This document shows, piece after piece, positions 56,791 through 64,000 of a DNA stretch of 64,000 nucleotides. Location of the stretch: assembly GCA_963705885.1 (NCBI GenBank), contig OY970120.1:1116001-1180000 (forward strand). Reading direction: 5' to 3'. Position 1 is the stretch's first letter, and each line of letters begins with the position of its first letter. The position numbers were made by a program, and so were the translations under genes. Under the pieces are notes generated by a model that did not search any database, was not told the origin of the DNA, and saw only the letters and a list, made by a program, of their open reading frames with translations. The stretch comes from MFD01275-c22 sp963705885 (GTDB lineage Bacteria > Actinomycetota > Actinomycetes > JACCUZ01).

Positions 56791-57493
56791 CCCGGGTGAG
56801 CACCGCGGCCATCGTCCCCGCCGCCGGGTCGGGGCAGCGGCTCGGCGGTCCCGGCCCCAAGGCGCTGCTGCCGCTGGGCGGTGTGCCCATGCTCGTGCAC
56901 GCGGTGCGCGAGCTCTCGGCGGCTGCAAGCGTCTCGCTGGTCGTGGTGGCCGCTCCGCCCGACCGCGTCGAGGAGACCGGCCGCCTCCTCGCCGGCTCCC
57001 ACGCCGGCGCGGAGCTCTCGGTGGTGGCGGGCGGGGCGACCCGGGTCGCCTCGGTCCGCGCCGCGCTCGACGTGCTCCCACCTGATGTCGACGTGGTGCT
57101 CGTCCACGACGCCGCGCGACCGCTGGCCCCCTCGTCCCTCGCGGACGCCGTCGTCGCGGCGGTCCACGCCGGCGCCGACGCGGTGGTGCCCGGCGTGCCT
57201 GTCCCCGACACCGTCAAGCGCGTCGAGGGCGACGTCGTGACCTCGACCGTCGACCGCTCCGACCTGCGGGCGGTGCAGACGCCACAGGGGTTCCGCCGTG
57301 ACGTGCTCGACCGGGCGCACCGCGCGGCGGTCGCCAGCGACCGGCCGTCACGGATGACGCGGGCATGGTCGAGCGGCTGGGGCTGCGCGTGGTCGTCGTC
57401 CCGGGGCACGAGGAGGCGTTCAAGGTGACCCGACCGATGGACCTGGCGCTCGCCGAGTCGGTGCTCGCGCGCAGAGGAGGCGACCGTGGCTGA
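56787..57493 (+). pseudogene. ispD: ispD with a single-base frameshift
   Basis: 2-C-methyl-D-erythritol 4-phosphate cytidylyltransferase of the MEP pathway. From GTG 56787 the frame reads VSTAAIVPAAGSGQRLGGPGPKALLPL, VVAGGATRVASVRAAL, VVLVHDAARPL and AVQTPQGFRRD, then breaks near 57346 (GGCCGTCACGG). Adding one G restores VTDDAGMVERLGLRVVVVPG and a normal end at 57493 (235 residues). Without it, the frame closes at 57428. The break in an essential gene suggests a sequence error. It overlaps ispF by 8 bp. Confidence 0.88.
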
Positions 57494-57983
57494 GGCTCCC
57501 GACGGACTGCCGCGCGTCGGTCTCGGCGTCGACGTCCACCCGCTGGAGGCGGGGCGCCCGATGCACATGGCGGGGCTGCACTTCCCCGACGAGCCGGCCG
57601 GCTGCGCGGGCCACTCCGACGGCGACGTCGCGGCGCACGCCGCCTGCGACGCGCTGCTGTCGGCCGCGTCGCTGGGCGACCTCGGCTCGCAGTTCGGCAC
57701 GTCCGAGCCCGAGTGGGCCGGCGCCGCGGGTGCCGCGATGCTCGCCGAGACAGCGCGCCGGGTCCGGGCCGCCGGGTTCGCGATCGGCAACGTCGCGGTC
57801 CAGGTCGTCGGCGACCGCCCTCGCATCGGGCCCCGCCGCGACGAGGCCCAGCGCGTGCTGTCCGAGGCCGTGGGCGCGCCGGTCTCCGTGAGCGGCTCGA
57901 CGACCGAGGGGCTGGGCCTGACCGGCCGGGGCGAGGGCGTCGCCGCGATCGCGACGGCGCTGGTCGTGCGCCGCGCCCTCTAG
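57486..57983 (+). CDS. ispF: 2-C-methyl-D-erythritol 2,4-cyclodiphosphate synthase IspF
   Basis: A 165-residue MEP-pathway enzyme with GVDVHPLEAGRPMHMAGL (zinc and substrate site), GHSDGDVAAHAACDAL, GDLGSQFG and STTEGLGLTGRGEGVAA. The GTG at 57486 is inside the true ispD 3' end. It acts after IspE to cyclise CDP-ME-phosphate. Confidence 0.95.
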   Translation: MAEAPDGLPRVGLGVDVHPLEAGRPMHMAGLHFPDEPAGCAGHSDGDVAAHAACDALLSAASLGDLGSQFGTSEPEWAGAAGAAMLAETARRVRAAGFAIGNVAVQVVGDRPRIGPRRDEAQRVLSEAVGAPVSVSGSTTEGLGLTGRGEGVAAIATALVVRRAL

Positions 57984-57992
57984 TCTTGCCCG

Positions 57993-59444
57993 GTGAGCAG
58001 CCTGCGTCTCTACGACACCGCCACGCGCGCGGTGCGTGACTTCGTGCCGCTCGTCGAGGGCAAGGTCGGCATCTACCACTGCGGGCTCACCGTGCAGGGC
58101 GCGCCGCACATCGGGCACATCCGCAAGGAGGTCGTGTTCGACGTCCTGCGTCGCTGGCTGGAGCGCTCCGGTCACGAGGTGACGGTCGTCGCGAACCTCA
58201 CCGACATCGACGACAAGATCCTGGTGCGCTCCGCCGAGGAGGGCGTCGACTGGTTCGCCCTGGCCTACGCCAACGAGCGGGCCCTGCACCAGGCCTACGA
58301 CGTCCTCGGCTGCGAGCCACCGACCTACGAGCCCCGCGCCACGGGCCACGTCCCCGAGATGCTCGAGCTCATGACCGACCTCGTCGAGACGGGCCACGCC
58401 TACCCCGCGTCGGACGGCTCGGGCGACGTCTACTTCGACGTGCGGTCCTGGCCGGCCTACGGCGAGCTGTCCAACCAGCGCATCGACGACATGGAGGCGG
58501 CCGCCGACGCCGACCCGCGGGGCAAGCGCGACCCGCGCGACTTCGCGCTGTGGAAGGGCCACAAGGCGGGCGAGCCCGAGACCGCGTCCTGGGCCACGCC
58601 GTACGGCCGGGGCCGGCCCGGCTGGCACCTCGAGTGCTCGGCGATGGTCGGGAAGTACCTCGGTCCGGAGTTCGACATCCACGGCGGCGGGCTCGACCTC
58701 CGCTTCCCGCACCACGAGAACGAGCTGGCCCAGTCGCGCGCCGCCGGCCGGCCGTTCGCGCGGTTCTGGATGCACAACGCGATGCTCAACCTGGCCGGCT
58801 CGAAGATGAGCAAGTCGGTCGGCAACACGATGCTGGTCTCCGAGGTCGTGAAGCGCGTCCGGCCGGTCGAGCTGCGCTACTACCTGGTGGCCGCGCACTA
58901 CCGCTCGGTCGTCGAGTTCTCGTTCGAGGCGCTGGAGGAGGCGGGCGCGGCCTACCGGCGCATCGAGGGTTTCGTGCGCCGTGCCGACGAGGTGCTCGGC
59001 GGCACGGGAGACGACCGCGGCGTGGTGTGCGCGGAGTTCGCCGAGGCGATGGACGACGACCTGTCAGTGCCCGCGGCCCTCGCCGCGCTGCAGTCGGTGC
59101 TGCGCGAGGGGAACAAGCTGCTCGCCGACGGACCGTCGCCGCCGCTGCGGGGCACCCTGCTGTCCGTACGCTCCATGCTCGACGTCCTCGGGCTCGACCC
59201 GCTGTCGCCGACGTGGTCCGCCGCCGGCGCCGCCGCCACGGACCTGCACGACGTGGTGGACCGGCTGGTCGCAGTGGCGCTCGAGGAGCGGGCTGCGGCC
59301 CGAGGTCGCAAGGACTACGCCGCGGCCGACCGGGTCCGCGACGGGCTGGCCGCGGCGGGGGTCGCGGTCGAGGACACCGCGGGCGGTCCGCGGTGGACGC
59401 TGGTCGACCGGGACCCGGCCGACGACGACGAGGACGAGGGCTGA
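57993..59444 (+). CDS. cysS: Cysteinyl-tRNA synthetase
   Basis: A 483-residue class I synthetase. Zinc Cys is in YHCGLTVQG, the HIGH motif is PHIGHIRKE, KMSKS is SKMSKSVGN, and WHLECSAM is the second zinc site. The C-terminal domain reads RKDYAAADRVRDGLAAAGVAVEDTAGGPRWTL. The GTG at 57993 is 5 nt behind a TAGTCT box (57982-57987), so it may be transcribed separately as well as with ispDF. It supplies Cys-tRNA, the likely signal for the leader peptide at 31031. Confidence 0.95.
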   Translation: MSSLRLYDTATRAVRDFVPLVEGKVGIYHCGLTVQGAPHIGHIRKEVVFDVLRRWLERSGHEVTVVANLTDIDDKILVRSAEEGVDWFALAYANERALHQAYDVLGCEPPTYEPRATGHVPEMLELMTDLVETGHAYPASDGSGDVYFDVRSWPAYGELSNQRIDDMEAAADADPRGKRDPRDFALWKGHKAGEPETASWATPYGRGRPGWHLECSAMVGKYLGPEFDIHGGGLDLRFPHHENELAQSRAAGRPFARFWMHNAMLNLAGSKMSKSVGNTMLVSEVVKRVRPVELRYYLVAAHYRSVVEFSFEALEEAGAAYRRIEGFVRRADEVLGGTGDDRGVVCAEFAEAMDDDLSVPAALAALQSVLREGNKLLADGPSPPLRGTLLSVRSMLDVLGLDPLSPTWSAAGAAATDLHDVVDRLVAVALEERAAARGRKDYAAADRVRDGLAAAGVAVEDTAGGPRWTLVDRDPADDDEDEG

Positions 59445-60452
59445 TGGCCGGCAACAGCGAGCGCCGCGGCGCCAAGCGCAACCCGGGGTCGAAGAAGGGG
59501 CAGTCGGTCGGGTCCGGCGGTCAGCGGCGCAAGCAGCTCAAGGGCAAGGGCCCGACGCCCAAGGCGTCCGAGCGGCCGAGCCACCCGGCGCACCGGCGAG
59601 CCAACGCCGCGGCCAAGAAGGCCTCGAAGGGCCGTCCGGCCGGTCGGTCCGGCGGCGGCTCCCGCTCCGCCGCGTCGGCACGGGCCCGCGAGGGCGTGAC
59701 GGGACCCGAGTGGGTCGCCGGGCGCAACCCCGTCGTCGAGGCGCTGCGGGCCCGGGTGCCGGCCACCGCGCTGTACGTCGCCGAGCGCATCGACTCCGAC
59801 GACCGCGTCCGCGAGTCGCTCAAGCTCGCGTCCGGGGCCGGCATCCCGCTGATGGAGGCCTCGCGCACCGAGCTCGACCGGCTCGCCTCCGGCTCGTACC
59901 ACCAGGGTCTCGCCCTGCAGGTGCCGCCGTACGACTACGCGCACCCCGACGACCTCGTCGCGCGCGTCGAGGAGGTGGGCGGCCCGGCGCTGCTCGTCGC
60001 CCTCGACGGCGTGACCGACCCCCGCAACCTCGGGGCGATCCTGCGCTCGGCCGCGGCGTTCGGCGCCCACGGCGTCGTCGTCCCGTCCCGCCGCGCGGCG
60101 GGCGTGACCGCCACCGCCTGGAAGGTCTCGGCCGGGGCTGCGGCGCGCGTGCCCGTCGCCCGCGCGACCAACCTGACGCGCACGCTCGAGGCCTTCCGCG
60201 AGGCCGGGATGCTACGTCGTCGGCCTCGACGGTGAGGCCACCACCGACCTGGCCTCGGTCGACCTCGTGTCCGAGCCGGTCGTGCTCGTGGTCGGGTCGG
60301 AGGGCAAGGGGCTGTCCCGGCTGGTGCGCGAGACCTGCGACGTCGTCGCGTCGATCCCGATCGGATCCGCCGCCGAGTCGCTCAACGCGGGGGTGGCGGC
60401 CGGCATCGCCCTGTACGTCACGCAGCGACGCCGGAGCGAGGGACGAGCGTAG
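59444..60452 (+). pseudogene. rlmB: rlmB-type 23S rRNA 2'-O-methyltransferase with a frameshift
   Basis: A SPOUT-class TrmH/RlmB protein. A long basic N-terminal extension (about 85 residues, KRNPGSKKGQSV...) precedes EWVAGRNPVVEALRARVPA, ALDGVTDPRNLGAILRSAAAFGAHGVVVP, then a single extra base at about 60212 breaks the frame (stop 60233-60235). Removing it gives YVVGLDGEATTDLA, VLVVGSEGKGLSRLVRETCD and SLNAGVAAGIALY, ending at 60452 (335 residues). The ATG overlaps the cysS stop. Error or mutation. Confidence 0.88.
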
Positions 60453-60573
60453 GCGGAGCGCGTCGGTGTGGTCGCAGCGACGCCGGAGCGAGGGACGAGC
60501 GTAGGCGGAGCGCGTCGGTGTGGTCGCAGCGACGCCGAAGCGGGAGCGAGGGACGAGCGTAGGCCGGAGCGCG
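60421..60573 (+). repeat. 52-bp tandem repeat at the rlmB 3' end
   Basis: Two exact 52-bp units (60421-60472, 60473-60524) and a third copy with a 6-bp insertion (60525-60573). Each contains GGAGCGAGGGACGAGCGTAG. The first unit includes the last codons and stop of rlmB; the others lie downstream. It separates convergent rlmB and the DUF4032 gene. Confidence 0.92.
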
Positions 60574-60599
60574 TGATCATTCCGGGCGGGGATCGCGCT

Positions 60600-61859
60600 C
60601 TACGCGTCGTCCTCCGAGTAGGGGTCGGAGGCGACGGTCGGCGTGCCGATGCGCGAGCCGAGGACGGCCGCCTCGTCGGGCTTGTGCGTCAGGACGTCGT
60701 CGACGTAGGACACCGCGGCCGGGAGCAGGCCGACGTCGACGCCCGCGCGCTCGGAGAGGAACCACCGGTGCTCCAGCACCTCGTGGAACACCTCGGCCGG
60801 CTCGAGCTTGCCGCGCAGCTCCTTGGGGACGGCCCGCACGACCGGCTCGAACGCCTCGGCCACCCAGCGGTGCGCGCCGATCTCCTCGGCCTCGTTCTGC
60901 ACGTCCTTCGCCGCCCGGTAGGCGTCGAGGTCGTTGAGCAGCCGCCGCGCCTGGTTCTCCTCCACGTCCAGGCCGGTGAGCCGCAGCAGCCGACGGCTGT
61001 GGTGGCCGGCGTCGACCACCTTGGGCTCGAGGTGGACGGTGCGCCCCTCGATGTCGGTGACGATCGTGAGCTCCGCGACGTCGAAGCCGAGGTCGTTGAG
61101 CCGCCGGATGCGCTGGTCGATGCGGAACCGCTCGCCGGTGTCGAAGGTCTCCGCGCCGAGCAGCTCGTCCCACAGCGAGCGGTAGCGCTGGGCGACCTGG
61201 TCGGAGGTCTCGACGGGGTCGATCGACTCGTGGAGCAGCCCGCCGGCCTCGAGGTCCAGCAGCTCGCCTGCGATGTTGGTGCGGGCCAGCTCGAGGTCGT
61301 ACAGCCGCTGCCCGTCGGAGAGCGCGCCGTGCAGCTCGCCGGTCTCCGCGTCGACGAGGTACGCCGCGAAGGCCCCGGCGTCTCGTCGGAACAGCGTGTT
61401 GGAGAACGAGCAGTCGCCCCAGTAGAAGCCGGCGGTGTGCATGCGGACGAGGAGCGCCGCGAGCGCGTCGAGCAAGCGGGCGGCGGTGTCGGCGCGCAGC
61501 GTCGAGGAGAAGAGCGCCCGGTAGGGCAGCGAGAACTGCAGGTGCCGCGTGATCAGCGCGGCGTCGAGCGCCTCACCGTCGGGGCGGAGGCGGCCGGAGA
61601 GCACCCCGACGGCCTCGACGGCGGGCAGGTCGCGGCGCTCGAGCTGGCGCAGCAGGCCGTACTCGCGGACGGCGACCTTCTCGTCGACCTCCTTGACCGC
61701 GTAGACGCTCTCGCCGAGGCGCACGAAGCGGACGATGTGCCGCGAGATGCCGCGGGGGAGAGCGACCAGCTGGTCGGCCGGCCAGTCCTCGAGCGGGGTG
61801 TCCCAGGGCAGGTCGAGGAGGCCGGGGTCGCTCGGGGCGGCGAGCAGCTGCAGAGCCAT
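60600..61859 (-). CDS. DUF4032 kinase-like protein
   Basis: A 419-residue protein. The N-terminal half is kinase-like: VYAVKEVDEKVAVREYGLLRQLERRDLPAVEAVGV for the ATP/Lys-Glu part, FYWGDCSFSNTLF resembling the catalytic D-x4-N, and LVDAETGELH as a DFG-like metal site. The C-terminal half is DUF4032 (about 200-380). A phosphotransferase of unknown substrate. The ATG is at 61859. Confidence 0.85.
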   Translation of the reverse strand: MALQLLAAPSDPGLLDLPWDTPLEDWPADQLVALPRGISRHIVRFVRLGESVYAVKEVDEKVAVREYGLLRQLERRDLPAVEAVGVLSGRLRPDGEALDAALITRHLQFSLPYRALFSSTLRADTAARLLDALAALLVRMHTAGFYWGDCSFSNTLFRRDAGAFAAYLVDAETGELHGALSDGQRLYDLELARTNIAGELLDLEAGGLLHESIDPVETSDQVAQRYRSLWDELLGAETFDTGERFRIDQRIRRLNDLGFDVAELTIVTDIEGRTVHLEPKVVDAGHHSRRLLRLTGLDVEENQARRLLNDLDAYRAAKDVQNEAEEIGAHRWVAEAFEPVVRAVPKELRGKLEPAEVFHEVLEHRWFLSERAGVDVGLLPAAVSYVDDVLTHKPDEAAVLGSRIGTPTVASDPYSEDDA

Positions 61860-61904
61860 GGGGACATCGTGCCCGCCCGGCCCCGCAGCCGCCCGCGGCG
61901 TCCG

Positions 61905-62993
<1,089 letters not shown>

Positions 62994-63159
62994 GACGTGG
63001 CGCTCCCTTCACCGGCAGGAACGTGCCGGACGGTCCGAGTGGAAGGTGATGCGGCCTGCGACCGCACCGTAACGCGGATGCGACACGGGCGTCGAGAGTC
63101 GTCTCACCGCGGGCTGCGTGATCCAATCGTTACCGCCGCACCTGTTGCCCCCCGGTTGC

Positions 63160-63171
63160 GTAAACGTTTAC
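63160..63171. promoter_or_regulatory. LacI-family operator palindrome
   Basis: GTAAACGTTTAC is a perfect 12-bp palindrome in the 260-bp gap between the divergent ATPase and binding-protein genes. The central CG with flanking AAA/TTT is typical of LacI/CcpA-type sugar regulators. The regulator is not in the window. The rest of the gap shows no further clear element. Confidence 0.75.
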
Positions 63172-63253
63172 ATCGGGTTACCCGGGACGCGGGCGCCTCT
63201 CCCTGCTGACGAGGCCCCGGACCGGTCTGGAGTGCGAGATGGGAGCAGTGCGC

Positions 63254-64000
63254 ATGGGATCAAGTAAGGGACGTCGCGGCCTCGCCGCGGTCGCCTGCGT
63301 CATGAGCGCGGGCCTCGTCCTGGCCGCCTGCGGCTCGGACGACGACGGCGGCGGCGACGGCGGCACCAACAACGCAGGGGGCACCTCGCCCGGCGAGGGC
63401 AAGGCGGAGTGCGAGGGCCTGACCGAGTTCGGGGACCTGACCGGCAAGACGGTCAACGTCTACACCTCGATCGTGGCGCCCGAGGACCAGTCCCACAAGG
63501 ACTCCTACGAGCTGTTCACCGAGTGCACCGGTGCCGAGGTCCAGTACGAAGGGTCCAAGGAGTTCGAGGCCCAGCTCGTCGTGCGCGTCCGCAGCGGGAA
63601 CCCGCCGGACATCGCCTACGTCCCGCAGCCCGGTCTGCTCAACACGCTGGTGACCGACACCGGCAAGGTCGTCGAGGCGCCCGAGTCGGTCGCGGCGAAC
63701 GTCGACGAGTTCTTCGGCGAGGACTGGAAGGGCTACGGCAGCGTCGACGGCACGTTCTACGCCGCCCCGCTCGGGGCGAACGTGAAGTCCTTCGTCTGGT
63801 ACTCCCCGACGATGTTCTCCGACGCGGGGGTCGAGATCCCGACCACGTGGGACGAGATGCTCGCCGCGTCGGACACCTTCGCGTCCAACGGCATCAAGCC
63901 GTGGTGCGCCGGCATCGGCTCCGGTGACGCGACCGGCTGGGTCGTGACCGACTGGGTCGAGGACATCATGCTCCGCGACGCGGGTGCCGACGCCTATGAC
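63254..64000 (+). CDS. Sugar ABC transporter substrate-binding lipoprotein, 3' end outside window
   Basis: The first 249 residues are present. A signal peptide with lipobox LAAC (Cys25) is followed by an acidic Gly/Asp linker and a solute-binding protein family 1 fold: GKTVNVYTSIVAPEDQSHKDSYELFTECTGAEVQYEGSKEF, VRSGNPPDIAYVPQPG, APLGANVKSFVWYSPTMF and IPTTWDEMLAASD. A maltose/alpha-glucoside or similar sugar ligand is likely. The ATG at 63254 follows GGGAG; an in-frame GTG at 63248 is less likely. Confidence 0.9.
   Translation, partial: MGSSKGRRGLAAVACVMSAGLVLAACGSDDDGGGDGGTNNAGGTSPGEGKAECEGLTEFGDLTGKTVNVYTSIVAPEDQSHKDSYELFTECTGAEVQYEGSKEFEAQLVVRVRSGNPPDIAYVPQPGLLNTLVTDTGKVVEAPESVAANVDEFFGEDWKGYGSVDGTFYAAPLGANVKSFVWYSPTMFSDAGVEIPTTWDEMLAASDTFASNGIKPWCAGIGSGDATGWVVTDWVEDIMLRDAGADAYD

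Noticed and set aside
60421..60573. CRISPR array or terminator array at the rlmB end
   Set aside because: Units are directly adjacent with no spacers, there are no cas genes nearby, and no strong stem is formed by the unit.

Overview
The window is chromosomal DNA of a high-G+C actinobacterium. The evidence is the very GC-rich sequence, the many GTG starts, the frequent leaderless promoters (a TANNNT box 6-9 nt before the start codon), the mycothiol genes (mshA, mshD) and actinobacterial markers (carD, glnR, rsiG, senX3/regX3, hbhA-like, acVLRF1). Gene order matches blocks known from Mycobacterium and Streptomyces. A Nocardioides-like member of the Propionibacteriales is plausible but not proven. 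Coding density is high. No transposase, integrase, phage gene or CRISPR array was recognised.

Layout. 0-8 kb: EamA exporter fragment with a divergent MarR regulator and its operator; a large AAA-LuxR regulator; a small lipoprotein; a coupled 1-Cys peroxiredoxin/PhyH-type oxygenase pair; PaiB-like and DUF2254 proteins. 8-18 kb: flavin monooxygenase with a TPR-LuxR regulator, a flavodoxin-GyrI fusion, tRNA-Lys(TTT), a RibD/DHFR-like reductase, a Vms1-type release factor, a LysE exporter, a PrsW protease and an aminomutase-like PLP enzyme. 18-27 kb, phosphate region: DUF47 plus Pit transporter, then a PHO-box-controlled pstSCAB operon meeting mshD. 27-36 kb: secreted 5'-nucleotidase, glnR, a MoaD-like protein, and a sulfur cluster (thioredoxin, Cys leader peptide, DUF4395, rhodanese, DUF1416), then nitrobindin, a Fur-family regulator, ygfZ and dtd.

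36-50 kb: a 935-residue DUF4388 coiled-coil protein, a BKACE-type enzyme, the c-di-GMP-binding anti-sigma factor RsiG in an overlapping run with asparaginase, hydrolase and an S51 peptidase/CysS-tail fusion, then an XRE regulator, an HbhA-like protein and DUF2516 in the mycobacterial order, AlaX, a macro-domain protein, and mshA-ybjN-gpm. 50-54 kb: phoU divergent from senX3-regX3, the likely controllers of the pst genes in this window. 54-64 kb: lpqE-like lipoprotein, ubiA, carD, a PIN-TRAM protein, ispD-ispF-cysS-rlmB, a DUF4032 kinase-like protein, and a UgpC/MalK-type ATPase divergent from a sugar-binding lipoprotein across a LacI-type operator.

The most unusual structure is a pair of nuclease cassettes, at 20071-21306 and 32812-33537. 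Each holds one gene for a different nuclease family (AbiEi/PD-(D/E)XK and SNase-like). Each is bounded by the same ~86-bp composite inverted repeat, built from two copies of a 24-bp motif. Outer and inner motif copies differ at one base in the same way at all four ends. Three genes (dsrE-like, ispD, rlmB) carry single-base frameshifts, and at least some of these are probably sequence errors.
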